A stretch of DNA of 64,000 bases. It comes from Clostridiales bacterium. GTDB taxonomy: Bacteria; Bacillota; Clostridia; Peptostreptococcales; Acidaminobacteraceae. The notes beneath the pieces are model-generated. The model made no database searches. It was given only the letters and a program-made list of their open reading frames with translations, and was not told the origin of the DNA. Both the position numbers and the translations under genes were made by a program. The stretch spans positions 1-64,000 of the forward strand of contig JAEIOD010000005.1 of NCBI GenBank assembly GCA_016342415.1, written 5' to 3'. This document shows, one piece after another, positions 8,680 to 18,767 of the stretch. Each line of letters starts with the position of its first letter. Position 1 is the stretch's first letter.

Positions 8680-10087
8680 TGCTTATGAAGCGGTAATGTC
8701 AAGAAAAAATGAAATTATGAAAAAAGCAGTAGGTATTGATTACTCATTATTTGAGTCTGGTACAATTGCTTTTGATTTTGAAAAAATGATGCATGAAACT
8801 GGTTACACACTAGAAGAAATGCAACAAATACAAGGTGAAACGGGTGTTGGTAACACACCGATTTATGAAGCTAGAAACTTAACAGCACTCGCTAGAAAAT
8901 GTGCTCCAGAAGGTAAAGGTGCTAGAATCTTTATTAAAGATGAAGGTTCCAATCCATCGGGAAGTTTTAAAGCAAGAAGAGCTGCAAATGCTGTGTATCA
9001 TGCTAAGAAATTAGGTTATAAAGGTGTTATTGCAGCAACGAGTGGTAATTATGGTGCTGCAGTAGCTTCTCAAGCTGCAGTGCTTGGTTTGAAGTGTATC
9101 ATCGTTCAGGAATGTTATGATTCTAAGGGTGTTGGTCAACCTGAAATAATCGAAAAGGCAAGAAAATGTGAAGCTTATGGAGCTGAAGTCATTCAGTTAT
9201 CAGTAGGACCAGAACTTTTCTATTCTTTCTTATTGCTTTTAGAAGAAACAGGTTACTTCAATGCATCACTATACACACCATTTGGTATTGCTGGTGTAGA
9301 GACTTTAGGATACGAACTTGCAATTCAAATGCGTGAAAGAGTTGGTAGAGATCCGGACGTTGTGGTTTGTACAAATGCTGGGGGTGGCAACTTAACTGGT
9401 ACTGCAAGAGGCCTTATCAAAGCAGGCGCTGAAAAAACTCAAGTAGTTGCTGCAAGTGTCAACCTAAAAGGTCTACACATGGCCAGTGATGAGCAGTTTA
9501 ACAAGAAGTCATTTACAACTGGTCATACAGGATTTGGTATGCCGTTTACAACGTGGCCTGACCGATCAGACGTACCAAGATCTGCTGCAAGACCACTTCG
9601 TTACATGGATAGATATGTGACTGTAAACCAAGGTGAAGTTTTCTATATGACAGAATCTTTAGCTCAACTGGAAGGACTTGAAAGAGGACCTGCTGGAAAT
9701 GTTTCTTTAGCTGCTGCTTTCAGTATTGCTCAAGAAATGGATCAAGATCAAATTATTGTGGTTCAAGAAACTGAATATACTGGTGCTGGTAAACACATTC
9801 AACCACAATTATCATTTGCAAGGCAGAACGGTATTGATATCCACTTTGGAGAACCACAATCAGAAGTACCTGGTGTATCAATTGTATTACCTAAACATCC
9901 AAACCTAATTAAGGCTGTGGATTTAGATATGATTAAAATTAGAAAATCACTTGTTAAGAATGCAATAACTCAGAAGAATTATACTGAAATATCTGCCGGT
10001 GATTTGGAGTTTTTAGTTGCAGAAACAAATGCAAGCGAGGACTTTGTGAAGGAAGTATTAGCTGAAATGAATGTAACTATTAAGTAG
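8672..10087 (+). CDS. ortB: 2-amino-4-oxopentanoate thiolase, beta subunit
   Basis: A 471-residue fold-type II PLP enzyme subunit. NPSGSFKARRA contains the PLP-binding lysine (K100), and GGGNLTGTARG fits the phosphate-binding glycine-rich loop. It works with OrtA in the CoA-dependent cleavage step. I placed the start at 8672, where GGAGGTGAAGCTG gives a ribosome site; a longer frame opening at 8600 lies inside ortA without a site. The ATGAGTAA overlap with ortA implies coupled translation. Confidence 0.94.
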   Translation: MSNAYEAVMSRKNEIMKKAVGIDYSLFESGTIAFDFEKMMHETGYTLEEMQQIQGETGVGNTPIYEARNLTALARKCAPEGKGARIFIKDEGSNPSGSFKARRAANAVYHAKKLGYKGVIAATSGNYGAAVASQAAVLGLKCIIVQECYDSKGVGQPEIIEKARKCEAYGAEVIQLSVGPELFYSFLLLLEETGYFNASLYTPFGIAGVETLGYELAIQMRERVGRDPDVVVCTNAGGGNLTGTARGLIKAGAEKTQVVAASVNLKGLHMASDEQFNKKSFTTGHTGFGMPFTTWPDRSDVPRSAARPLRYMDRYVTVNQGEVFYMTESLAQLEGLERGPAGNVSLAAAFSIAQEMDQDQIIVVQETEYTGAGKHIQPQLSFARQNGIDIHFGEPQSEVPGVSIVLPKHPNLIKAVDLDMIKIRKSLVKNAITQKNYTEISAGDLEFLVAETNASEDFVKEVLAEMNVTIK

Positions 10088-10110
10088 ACGTAAATTATGG
10101 AGGAAAGTAC

Positions 10111-10488
10111 ATGAAAGGTTATTTGAAGCGCGATGACGATTTTCAAGCAAGAAGAAAACATCTTGAGAATTTATCAAGTGAAGAATTAAAAGCAAGATTT
10201 TGGAATTTAGCTGAGCAAGCTGTTGATCCATTGTTAGACCTTGCAAAGACACACACATCACCAGCAGTTGAGCGTTCTGTTTTATTAAGAATGGGATTCT
10301 CATCACTTGAAGCTAAACCATTAGTTGAAGCTTGTATCGATAGAGGTTTAATGGGAAAAGGTGCTGGACATGTTGTTTATAGAATTTCTAAAGAGAAAAA
10401 CATTCCACTTCGTCAAGCTGGTTTAGAGATGATTGAAGGTAAACACTGGGATGATGCAGTAGCAATCTTCAAGGGAGGTCAGAAATAA
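10111..10488 (+). CDS. oraS: D-ornithine 4,5-aminomutase, small subunit
   Basis: A 125-residue S subunit of the adenosylcobalamin- and PLP-dependent aminomutase that converts D-ornithine to 2,4-diaminopentanoate. The sequence (KRDDDFQARRKHLENLSSEE at the start) and length fit the family. The stop codon overlaps the oraE start by one base (TAATG), so the two subunits are translationally coupled. A good GGAGGAAAG site precedes the start. Confidence 0.94.
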   Translation: MKGYLKRDDDFQARRKHLENLSSEELKARFWNLAEQAVDPLLDLAKTHTSPAVERSVLLRMGFSSLEAKPLVEACIDRGLMGKGAGHVVYRISKEKNIPLRQAGLEMIEGKHWDDAVAIFKGGQK

Positions 10489-12692
10489 TGAAAATGTATG
10501 ATATTAATGAAAAAATGGATATCAGAGAGATTTTATCTGATCTTAAAGATTACAGACCAAAGAGACGTGGATGGACTTGGAGAACAAAAGTAGAGAATCT
10601 TCAAATTGGAGAGCATACTTATTCTGACTGTTCGGAGTCGTTAAAGAATTCTATTGGTATTTCTGCTGCAGCTAGATATTTCAACAACTTAGATCCTCAA
10701 CCCCAAGAGACAATCACTACTGAAATCGCTTCAGGTCGTTTTGAAGATGATATCAGAAGAATGAGAATGGCTGCTTGGCATGGTGCTGACCATATCATGG
10801 TTATCAGAACTGCTGGACAATCTCACTTTGATGGTCTAATCGAAGGTACTCCTCAAGGTATCGGTGGTGTTGCTGTTTCTAGAAAGCAAGTTAGAGCTCA
10901 TAGAAAAGCATGTGATTTCATTGAAGCTGAAGTTGGTAGACCAATCAATTACCATTCATATGTATCGGGTGTTGCTGGACCAGATATCGCAGTTATGTTC
11001 GCTGAAGAAGGCGTAAACGGTGCTCATCAGGATCCTCAATACAACGTATTATACAGAAACATCAACATGGTTAGATCATTCGTTGATGCTGCGGAATCTA
11101 AAGCTGTAATGGCTTGGGCTGACATGGCACAAATTGATGGTGCTCATAATGCCAATGCAACTGCTAGAGATGCTTGGAAAGTTATGCCTGAACTAATTGT
11201 TCAACATGGTCTTAACTCAATCTTCTCATACAAAGCTGGTATGAAGAAAGATATGATTTGCCTTTCAACTGTACCACCAACGGCTGCTCCAATGCCTTGT
11301 ACTAAGTATGATTTACCATACGCTGTAGCACTTCGTGAATTCTTTACAGAGTACAGAATGAGAGCACAACAAAACACTAAATACATCACTTCATCTTCAA
11401 GAGAAGCTACGGTTACTCATGTAATGAATATGATGATTTCAAAATTGACATCTGCTGATATTCAATCGACTATCACACCAGATGAGGGTAGAAACGTGCC
11501 ATGGCATATGTTCAACATCGAAGCTTGTGATACCGCTAAACAAACATTAGTAGGTTTAGACGGATTATTGGAAATGGTTGAACTTAAGACTGAAGGTTTC
11601 TTACCAGAGCAAGCAAGAGAATTACAAGAAAGAGCTGTTCTATACTTAGAAGAACTTCTTGAAGTTGGCGGATACTTTGAAGCTGTAGAAAAAGGATTCT
11701 TTGTAGATTCAGGTAAATACCCAGAGCGAAATGGTGACGGTATTGGTCGTCAAATCGATGGTGGTATTGGTGCTGGTACTGTTTACGAAAGAGATGCTGA
11801 TTACTTTGCTCCTGTAACTGCCCACTTCGGAAACAACAACATTGAGCAGTACGGTATTACTAATCCTTCGGATGCAATCGGTGGTTGTACACTTGAAGAC
11901 GGTGACAAGATCATCTTCATCGACGAATTAGATGATGTAGATAATGTAAACACTAGATTAGACGAAAAAGAAGCTTACAGAAATACTAACTTAATCAAAC
12001 CTGAAGTTGAATGGTTAGCTGATGGTACTGTTACAGTAGAAATGGTATTACCAACAGATCCAAGAACTGCTGAGTTTGCTGGTATTGAATTTGCCAAGAA
12101 AATGAACTTAACTGATGTGGAAGTTATTCATTCAGAAGTACTTCACCCGGTTGAAGGTTCAAGAATTCAAGTCAAAGGTAAAGTGGACTTCCATATTGAT
12201 TTAAATGAATTAGTGATTCCACCACTTCCAGATGTTTTAAATGATGATGAAATCAGAGAAGCAATTGATGAAAAATCATTATTATTAATAGCTGCGACAG
12301 TAGGACAAGATGAGCATTCAGTTGGTCTAAGAGAAGTTATTGATATTAAGCATGGTGGTATTGAGAAGTATGGTATTGATGTTGAGTACTTAGGAACATC
12401 TTGTCCGGTTGAAAAGCTTGTTGATGCTGCTATCGAGTTGAATGCAGATGGTATATTGGCATCTACAATTATTTCTCATGATGATGTTCATTATAAGAAC
12501 ATGAAGAGACTTCACGAGTATGCAATTGAAAAAGGTGTTAGAGATAAATTAATTATCTGTGCTGGTGGTACACAAGTTACTCCGGAAATTGCAGTTAATA
12601 ATGGTATGGATCAAGGATTCGGAAAATCTGATCGTGGTCAAGCTGTAGCTTCATTCTTTGTTAAGAAGAGAGTTGAAAAAGAAGCAAAATAG
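10488..12692 (+). CDS. oraE: D-ornithine 4,5-aminomutase, large (cobalamin/PLP) subunit
   Basis: A 734-residue catalytic subunit: an N-terminal TIM barrel followed by a Rossmann-like B12 domain. DEHSVG (D608, H610, G613) is the base-off/His-on cobalamin motif DxHxxG. K621, eleven residues after H610, sits where the PLP lysine lies in the Clostridium sticklandii enzyme (same spacing, from memory). It carries out the radical 1,2-amino shift on D-ornithine. Intact and of normal length. Confidence 0.95.
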   Translation: MKMYDINEKMDIREILSDLKDYRPKRRGWTWRTKVENLQIGEHTYSDCSESLKNSIGISAAARYFNNLDPQPQETITTEIASGRFEDDIRRMRMAAWHGADHIMVIRTAGQSHFDGLIEGTPQGIGGVAVSRKQVRAHRKACDFIEAEVGRPINYHSYVSGVAGPDIAVMFAEEGVNGAHQDPQYNVLYRNINMVRSFVDAAESKAVMAWADMAQIDGAHNANATARDAWKVMPELIVQHGLNSIFSYKAGMKKDMICLSTVPPTAAPMPCTKYDLPYAVALREFFTEYRMRAQQNTKYITSSSREATVTHVMNMMISKLTSADIQSTITPDEGRNVPWHMFNIEACDTAKQTLVGLDGLLEMVELKTEGFLPEQARELQERAVLYLEELLEVGGYFEAVEKGFFVDSGKYPERNGDGIGRQIDGGIGAGTVYERDADYFAPVTAHFGNNNIEQYGITNPSDAIGGCTLEDGDKIIFIDELDDVDNVNTRLDEKEAYRNTNLIKPEVEWLADGTVTVEMVLPTDPRTAEFAGIEFAKKMNLTDVEVIHSEVLHPVEGSRIQVKGKVDFHIDLNELVIPPLPDVLNDDEIREAIDEKSLLLIAATVGQDEHSVGLREVIDIKHGGIEKYGIDVEYLGTSCPVEKLVDAAIELNADGILASTIISHDDVHYKNMKRLHEYAIEKGVRDKLIICAGGTQVTPEIAVNNGMDQGFGKSDRGQAVASFFVKKRVEKEAK

Positions 12693-12700
12693 TATACTTT

Positions 12701-12736
12701 AGGTTCCTTACTTAGGGTAAGGAACCTATTTTTTTA
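12701..12736 (+). terminator. Intra-operon terminator after oraE
   Basis: AGGTTCCTTAC (12701-12711) pairs perfectly with GTAAGGAACCT (12717-12727) and is followed by ATTTTTTTT. This is a strong intrinsic terminator inside the operon, 13 bases before the start of the MutL-like gene. It probably makes the reactivase and racemase read-through products, present at lower levels than the aminomutase. Confidence 0.82.
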
Positions 12737-12748
12737 AAGGAGAGACCT

Positions 12749-14119
12749 ATGAAATTTGATATTTTAGTCGCTGAAATAGGTAGTACAACAACCGTAGTAA
12801 ACGCATTTAGAAATCTGGAAACTGAAAAACCTGAATTTGTTGGACAGGGTCAAGCACCAACAACCGTATTGGAAGGTGATGTTAACATAGGTCTTGAAAA
12901 TGCAATTGCATCACTGAAACATAATTTAAAAGCAGAAAGTATAGAATATAATTTAATGCTAGCAACAAGTTCAGCAGCAGGTGGTCTTAAAATGACTGTA
13001 CATGGGCTTGTATATGATATGACAGCAAAAGCTGCGAAAGAAGCGGCCTTAGGTGCTGGAGCTAATATCCATATGATAACTGCAGGACGTCTTAGAAGAA
13101 CTGACATACAGAAGATTAGTGACATTGAACCCAATATTATTTTATTGGCTGGTGGTGTAGATTATGGAGAGAGAGATACAGCAATAGACAATGCAGAAAA
13201 GATTGCTGCAATGAACATTCGAGTACCTGTTATTTATGCAGGAAATATAGAAAATCATGATGAAATCAAATTGATTTTCAAAGAAAATGACAAAGAAGAT
13301 TTGTTATACATTGTTGAAAATGTATATCCTAAAATAGATTTATTAAATGTAGAACCTGCTAGAAAAGTTATTCAAGATGTATTTGAAGAACATATTGTTC
13401 ATGCACCTGGGATGGCACATGTCAGAGATATGGTAACTGGACCGATTATCCCGACACCAGGTGCGGTTATGGAAGCTTCAAAACTTCTTAAAGAACATAT
13501 TGGTGATTTGATGACTTTGGATGTTGGTGGTGCAACTACTGATATTCATTCGGTTACTGAAGGAAATGAAGAAGTCAGTAGAAGACTTATTGCACCTGAA
13601 CCGGTGGCTAAAAGAACGGTAGAAGGTGATTTAGGTGTCTATGTGAATATGAAGAATATTGTTGAGATGATTACACTTGAAAATCTTGCAAAAGATTTAT
13701 CTAAAACAGAAATACAACTCAATGAATTAATCGATACTCATATTGCGATTCCAAAGACAGAATGCCAGTTCAAATTTGTTGAAAGGTTAACAAAAGAAGC
13801 CGTTGAAGTGTCTTCTAAAAGACATGCTGGTGGTTATAGAGACTTATTTGCCGGTGGTGGCAAAAAAACATATGCAGAAGGAAAAGATCTGACAGATATA
13901 AAATACATTATCGGTACAGGTGGTGCTTTAACAAGATTACCTAATAGATTGGAACTTTTGAAAAGAGTTGCGTTATGTAACAATGGTTTGAAATTATTAC
14001 CGACAGCAGAAGCGGAAATATTAATTGATAACGATTATATTATGGCATCTTTAGGTGTATTATCTAAAGAAAATGATGAGGCAGCACTCTATTTGTTAAA
14101 GAAGAGTCTGAATATTTAG
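12749..14119 (+). CDS. MutL/GlmL-like reactivating ATPase of the ornithine aminomutase
   Basis: A 456-residue actin/Hsp70-fold ATPase. The phosphate-1 loop reads EIGSTTTVVNAF (about residues 9-20) and a second phosphate loop LDVGGATTDIHSV is near residue 255. Homologues (MutL, GlmL) lie beside B12-dependent mutases and are thought to help replace damaged cobalamin. Its place between oraE and orr is the conserved one in ornithine fermenters. Direct proof of reactivase function for this family is limited, so the role is partly inferred. Confidence 0.88.
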   Translation: MKFDILVAEIGSTTTVVNAFRNLETEKPEFVGQGQAPTTVLEGDVNIGLENAIASLKHNLKAESIEYNLMLATSSAAGGLKMTVHGLVYDMTAKAAKEAALGAGANIHMITAGRLRRTDIQKISDIEPNIILLAGGVDYGERDTAIDNAEKIAAMNIRVPVIYAGNIENHDEIKLIFKENDKEDLLYIVENVYPKIDLLNVEPARKVIQDVFEEHIVHAPGMAHVRDMVTGPIIPTPGAVMEASKLLKEHIGDLMTLDVGGATTDIHSVTEGNEEVSRRLIAPEPVAKRTVEGDLGVYVNMKNIVEMITLENLAKDLSKTEIQLNELIDTHIAIPKTECQFKFVERLTKEAVEVSSKRHAGGYRDLFAGGGKKTYAEGKDLTDIKYIIGTGGALTRLPNRLELLKRVALCNNGLKLLPTAEAEILIDNDYIMASLGVLSKENDEAALYLLKKSLNI

Positions 14120-14127
14120 GAGGGACC

Positions 14128-15180
14128 ATGTATCCAAAAGTAGTAGTTGATTTACAAAAAATCGTAACAAATACGCGTATAGTAGCTGATATATGTAAAG
14201 AGAAATCAGTGGATATTATGGGTGTTACTAAAGTTTTCTGTGGCGATCCAAAAGTAGCTGAAGCGGAAATGAAGGGTGGCATCAAATATTTTGCTGATTC
14301 TAGATTAGAAAACTTAATGAAACTAAAAGAATTGGATTTACCAAAGATTTTATTAAGATTACCAATGATCAGTCAAGTAGATGATGTGGTTCATTATGCA
14401 GATATCAGTCTGAATTCAGAGATAAAAACAATTGAAGCATTAAATATTGCTGCCATGGCAAAAAAGAAAGTTCATAAGATTATTTTAATGATTGATTTAG
14501 GTGATTTAAGAGAAGGTATATTACCTGCTCAATTTGATGAGACTGTTGAAGCTATTATGAAAATGGACAACATCATGCTTCATGGAATCGGTGTCAACCT
14601 AACATGTTATGGTGGTGTTATTCCAAGTGAAAAGAATTTAGGTCAACTGGTTGATTTTGCCAAGATAGTCAAGGAAAAATACAATCATCATTTGGAAATT
14701 GTTTCGGGTGGTAATTCAAGTAGTTTTTATTTGGTACCTCAAAACAGATTGCCTGAAGGTATTAACAACCTAAGAATGGGTGAAATTCTTGTACTTGGTC
14801 GTGAGACTGCTTATGGTGAGCTGGTAGAAGGTATGTATGATGATGCATTCATTTTAGAAGCGGAAATAGTAGAACTAAAAGAAAAAGATTCAATACCAAC
14901 AGGAGAAATTGGTATGGATGCTTTTGGTAACAAACCAACATTTGTAGACAAAGGCAGAAGAATGCGTGCTATTTTAGCAGTCGGTGTACAGGATGTAAAA
15001 GCAGATCAATTGATTCCATTAGATGATAGAATTGATTATTTAGGATCAAGTAGTGACCATATGATGTGGGATGTAACGGATGCCGATTATAAAGTAGGCG
15101 ATATTGTATCATTTAAATTGGAGTATGGTGCACTTTTATCATTATTTACTTCAGAGTATGTTGATAAAGAATATAAATAA
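14128..15180 (+). CDS. orr: Ornithine racemase
   Basis: A 350-residue PLP-dependent racemase of the alanine-racemase-like barrel fold. The PLP lysine is K35 in MGVTKVFCG, and the beta-barrel with SGGNSSSFY near residue 190 binds the phosphate. It converts L-ornithine to the D-isomer used by OraSE. It follows the MutL-like gene by 8 bases and ends with a strong terminator, closing the operon. The nhaC antiporter gene found next in some clostridia is absent here. Confidence 0.93.
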   Translation: MYPKVVVDLQKIVTNTRIVADICKEKSVDIMGVTKVFCGDPKVAEAEMKGGIKYFADSRLENLMKLKELDLPKILLRLPMISQVDDVVHYADISLNSEIKTIEALNIAAMAKKKVHKIILMIDLGDLREGILPAQFDETVEAIMKMDNIMLHGIGVNLTCYGGVIPSEKNLGQLVDFAKIVKEKYNHHLEIVSGGNSSSFYLVPQNRLPEGINNLRMGEILVLGRETAYGELVEGMYDDAFILEAEIVELKEKDSIPTGEIGMDAFGNKPTFVDKGRRMRAILAVGVQDVKADQLIPLDDRIDYLGSSSDHMMWDVTDADYKVGDIVSFKLEYGALLSLFTSEYVDKEYK

Positions 15181-15184
15181 GCAG

Positions 15185-15216
15185 AAAACTCATACATTTT
15201 GTATGAGTTTTTTTAC
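15185..15216 (+). terminator. Terminator of the ornithine operon
   Basis: AAAACTCATAC (15185-15195) pairs with GTATGAGTTTT (15201-15211) and runs into a T tract. It lies 4 bases after the orr stop codon. Confidence 0.9.
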
Positions 15217-15400
15217 TTCTAAACACTATTTGATAAGAATTAGATTCTATATCTTGTATTTCTTGTATGGTCCTTGTAGGATAAATGTTTTACCAGCAAA
15301 AATCATGAAAGGATTAAAAGGAATCATCAGTTTAGAATAACTGAGTGATTTGCCAATATAATCAGATATCAGGATATGGAGTTTTGATGAATGTAATATA

Positions 15401-15431
15401 AAAGCCGTTTCAGAGTATCTGAAACGGCTTT
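15401..15431 (-). terminator. Terminator of the natAB-like unit
   Basis: AAAGCCGTTTCAGA (15401-15414) and TCTGAAACGGCTTT (15418-15431) form a 14-bp stem with a 3-base loop, just beyond the minus-strand permease stop. The stretch 15216-15400 between this and the orr terminator holds no gene I can support. Confidence 0.82.
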
Positions 15432-15434
15432 TTA

Positions 15435-16661
15435 TTATTGACTTTTAAGTATTTTGGGAATATCTTTTAGTTTAACTGGATTGCCGTACATCAAAGTCCC
15501 CATACGGTATATTTTAGCTGAGAGCCAACCCACAAAAATAGTGCTGATTATGAGAAGACTCAATGAAATTGTGACTTCATACCAAGCAACTGATCCCATA
15601 GATAATCTGACAAACATAGCCATAAATGAACTGAATGGGATATAGGAAGCAATTTTTAAAATCACTCCTTCAGTATTTTGCATACCGGTAACAGATATCA
15701 TGAATACAATTACGAATATAATCGTTACAGGAGTAGCACTGGCATTTACATCCTCTGTTTTTGAGACTAATGCCCCCAAAGCGCCAAATATGAAGGCAAA
15801 GAATACATAACCGAAAATACCAAATATACTAAACTGTAATAATACATCGCCAGGAATATCAAAAACTAAATCCAAATCTCCAGCCCAAGCTTTTGCATTC
15901 AAGAAGTACACAACTTTTCCTGTCATGATGACAAGAGCAAATTGGAACATACCTGCAATTGCGCCACCGAGTACCTTACCAAAAATCAGATAAGCTGTTT
16001 TTGTACTCGTTACCAAAAGTTCCATTGTTCGATTGCTTTTCTCACTGGCAACTGCAGTGGCTATTAGTTGACCATACATGATAATCATAAAGTACAATCC
16101 GAACATTAAGATGTAGGTATAAGAAAAATTAGCAGCACTGTCTTTTCCGAGTACGTTTACATCTTGTGTTATTATAGGATGAACAATAGCTTCTACATCT
16201 TCAAAAGCGATTCCTTTTTCTTCAAATGCATATTTTTGATAATAGTTGATATAAGCTCTACTGAAAGCGCTTAAACCGCTATCTGCCATTTCGTTGTTAA
16301 GGACAACGTATTGGTAGTCAAGTGGAGCATTCATGATATAACCACCATTAATATCAGCAGATATAACATCTTGTTCCAACGTCTTGATGTCAGTGTATTC
16401 TCGAATATTCCCTAAATAAAATATTTCCTGTAAGTAATCAAGATCTTCAATATGACCTTTTGGATCATACAAACCATAAACCGGAATATCATCGCTGCTT
16501 TCATCAGTTGTTTGATCATCTGTGTCAAGTACAGCGATGAGAGTAGGGATTGACAAACCGATACTGATTAACAATACCAATATAATTGTTGATATTAAAA
16601 ACACTTTATTTTTTAAATAGTGATTGATTTCGAAATTTAGTACAGTAATAAAAGATTTCAT
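15435..16661 (-). CDS. ABC-2 permease, NatB-like
   Basis: A 408-residue membrane subunit with one N-terminal membrane helix, a large extracytoplasmic domain (about residues 40-170) and five to six C-terminal helices. This is the architecture of NatB and related ABC-2 exporter permeases. It starts immediately after the stop codon of the ATPase gene, with no intergenic gap, so the two form one complex. Sodium extrusion is known for B. subtilis NatAB; the substrate here is inferred only by similarity. Confidence 0.85.
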   Translation of the reverse strand: MKSFITVLNFEINHYLKNKVFLISTIILVLLISIGLSIPTLIAVLDTDDQTTDESSDDIPVYGLYDPKGHIEDLDYLQEIFYLGNIREYTDIKTLEQDVISADINGGYIMNAPLDYQYVVLNNEMADSGLSAFSRAYINYYQKYAFEEKGIAFEDVEAIVHPIITQDVNVLGKDSAANFSYTYILMFGLYFMIIMYGQLIATAVASEKSNRTMELLVTSTKTAYLIFGKVLGGAIAGMFQFALVIMTGKVVYFLNAKAWAGDLDLVFDIPGDVLLQFSIFGIFGYVFFAFIFGALGALVSKTEDVNASATPVTIIFVIVFMISVTGMQNTEGVILKIASYIPFSSFMAMFVRLSMGSVAWYEVTISLSLLIISTIFVGWLSAKIYRMGTLMYGNPVKLKDIPKILKSQ

Positions 16662-17573
16662 TTATTCACCTACTCTTTCTATAAAGATATCTTCCAAACT
16701 TGGATGGTAAATTGCGAACTTTTCCACATCCATTTTCTTTTCTGATAATCTAGACATAAATTGATATTTCGAATTTTCATTTACGAGCTCTAAAATAACA
16801 TGGTCTTTTTTTATTTCATGGAACTTTAGAAGATCGGAAAAATCTCTTTTTAGTAAGTCGTAAACATGTTGTGGTGATGTATCCACTAATTTCATAATAA
16901 TTCTGTTTCGACCATATTCTCGTTTGATGGTATTTAAATTGCCAGACAAGATCATTTGACCTTCATCAATTAAAGCAATTTCTTCGCAAAACTCTTCAAC
17001 ATAACTCATTAGATGACTTGAGAAAATGACCAATTTTTCACTTTGAATTTGCTCGCGAATGATTTCTTTCAATATCTGAGAATTAACAGGATCCAAGCCG
17101 CTAAACGGCTCATCCAGAATAATTATTTCAGGATGACATAAAAAAGTTGAGGCCAACTGGACTTTCTGTTGATTACCTTTTGAAAGCGTTTCCAACTTTT
17201 TATCTTTATACTCCATAACGCCTAGTCTATTAAGCCAGTACAAAGTGTTTTCTTTTAACTCTGATTTAGAAAGTCCTCTTAATTTACCTAGGTAGATCAG
17301 TTGATCATAAACTTTCTTTTTGGGATATAAACCACGTTCCTCAGGCAAATAACCTATTTGAAACTCACGCGGTTTAAATGTATTGCCATTTAAAAGAATG
17401 GTACCATTATTTGCCTGAAACAAATCCATTAGAATTCTGATGGTAGTTGTTTTTCCTGCACCATTTCTACCAAGTAACCCTAGGGCTTTTCCACTGGTTA
17501 CATTGAATGATAGTCCGTGAAGTACTTCTTTATCACCAAAATTCTTCTTTAGATTATTAACCTCTAAATGCAT
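16662..17573 (-). CDS. ABC transporter ATPase, NatA-like
   Basis: A 303-residue ATP-binding subunit with Walker A GRNGAGKTT (about residue 36), signature LSKGNQQKV, Walker B IIILDEP and the D-loop SGLDP. The LSKGNQQK form of the signature is typical of the NatA/exporter DrrA-like group. The C-terminal 80 residues are the usual regulatory extension. Co-transcribed with the permease on the minus strand, with an AAGGAGAGG ribosome site. Confidence 0.9.
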   Translation of the reverse strand: MHLEVNNLKKNFGDKEVLHGLSFNVTSGKALGLLGRNGAGKTTTIRILMDLFQANNGTILLNGNTFKPREFQIGYLPEERGLYPKKKVYDQLIYLGKLRGLSKSELKENTLYWLNRLGVMEYKDKKLETLSKGNQQKVQLASTFLCHPEIIILDEPFSGLDPVNSQILKEIIREQIQSEKLVIFSSHLMSYVEEFCEEIALIDEGQMILSGNLNTIKREYGRNRIIMKLVDTSPQHVYDLLKRDFSDLLKFHEIKKDHVILELVNENSKYQFMSRLSEKKMDVEKFAIYHPSLEDIFIERVGE

Positions 17574-17870
17574 TGTTCACCTCTCCTTATCAATAGATAC
17601 TATAATAAATTATATCATTTAGATCAAATCAAAGTATTAATATTCAATTAATTTGTTAACAATAAATGATGAATACGTTCACGTATCCTAAAGATTAAGC
17701 GCCAAAGGATTGGGGTGTTTTCATTTGCCTGAATGAAGTTTGAAGAGAAAACACATTCATATCACTCTTTACCTATTAGATTCTGTATGGTTTTTTTATA
17801 TTTAAAATAAAGCATTTATTCACCTTTAAGTTTTCAGTTTATTGGGTATACTGTAATAAAAGGAGTTTAT
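17574..17870. other. Divergent intergenic region with small inverted repeats
   Basis: 297 bases between two divergent genes. It holds ATACG-TTCA-CGTAT (17673-17686) and the inverted repeat GTGTTTTC (17715-17722) / GAAAACAC (17747-17754). These could be operators or a leader RNA fold, but nothing matches a family I know. No ORF with a ribosome site was seen. Confidence 0.3.
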
Positions 17871-18767
17871 ATGAAATTATACGTAAATATAGGCGAGAGC
17901 AACGATTTTCAAATGGTAAAACTAAAAACATTACTAGATGGCAAGTTAACAATAACGGAGACTGTTGAACCGGATGTGGATATGATGCTGATTACGCGTT
18001 GGCAGGAGAGTTACTTGGAAACAAATGTAAAAGCGATATTTATTCCTTTTACAGGTTTGAATCGATTTCCTTTAGATGTCCTAAAATCTAATAATATAGA
18101 AATCTTCAATACGCATGCAAAGGCTGACAGTGTTGCTGAGAAGGCTTTGGCATTAACACTTTCTGTTTTAGGCAAGATTGTCTTATATCATAATGAGCTT
18201 TCTAAACATGGTAGGTGGTTAACTAGAGAGTATTGGGGAGAAGAATTCTGGTACAGTCTCAGACAGAAACGCTGCGGATTCATAGGCATGGGACATATTG
18301 CCTCTCATATTATTTCTTATATAAGTCCGTTCCATTGTACAATTGTTAATTTGGAAAGAGACAGACATAAAAAAAATGCTGATGTCTATGTTTCATCCAT
18401 TGATGAATTGATCAAAAATAGTGATATTATTTATCTATCATGTGCTCTAAATGAAGAGACTACAGGCATTATAAATAATACCCATTTGGAATTGTTGAAG
18501 GATAAAGTAATTATTAACGTTTCAAGAGGAGAAGTCATCGATGAGGAAACGTTGTACTTGGGACTTAAAAATCACTTGTTATTGGGTGCTGGTATTGATG
18601 TATGGTATGAATATCCCAATAAAAACATACAAATGCCGTCTCAGTACGATTTATCTAAGTTTGATAACTTGGTTATGTCACCTCATGCAGCCTGTCATAC
18701 TGAGGAAAATAAGGATGGCTACTATGAAGATATATTTGATCAAATAAAAAAATTTTCGAGAATTTAG
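17871..18767 (+). CDS. D-isomer-specific 2-hydroxyacid dehydrogenase family protein
   Basis: A 298-residue NAD-dependent dehydrogenase. The dinucleotide motif reads GFIGMGHIASHI (about residues 136-147). The active-site Arg is in INVSRGEVIDEETL and the catalytic His in SPHAACH near residue 275. Substrate specificity (phosphoglycerate, lactate or another 2-hydroxyacid) cannot be assigned. The N-terminal substrate domain is short, so the protein is slightly smaller than typical members. Monocistronic with an AAAGGAG ribosome site. Confidence 0.82.
   Translation: MKLYVNIGESNDFQMVKLKTLLDGKLTITETVEPDVDMMLITRWQESYLETNVKAIFIPFTGLNRFPLDVLKSNNIEIFNTHAKADSVAEKALALTLSVLGKIVLYHNELSKHGRWLTREYWGEEFWYSLRQKRCGFIGMGHIASHIISYISPFHCTIVNLERDRHKKNADVYVSSIDELIKNSDIIYLSCALNEETTGIINNTHLELLKDKVIINVSRGEVIDEETLYLGLKNHLLLGAGIDVWYEYPNKNIQMPSQYDLSKFDNLVMSPHAACHTEENKDGYYEDIFDQIKKFSRI

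Noticed and set aside
15216..15400. Short frame ending IMKGLKGIISLE after orr
   Set aside because: No start with a ribosome site after the orr terminator, and no recognisable family; left as intergenic.
17700..17760. Possible riboswitch between natA-like and dehydrogenase genes
   Set aside because: An inverted repeat GTGTTTTC/GAAAACAC is present, but no consensus of a known class could be matched.
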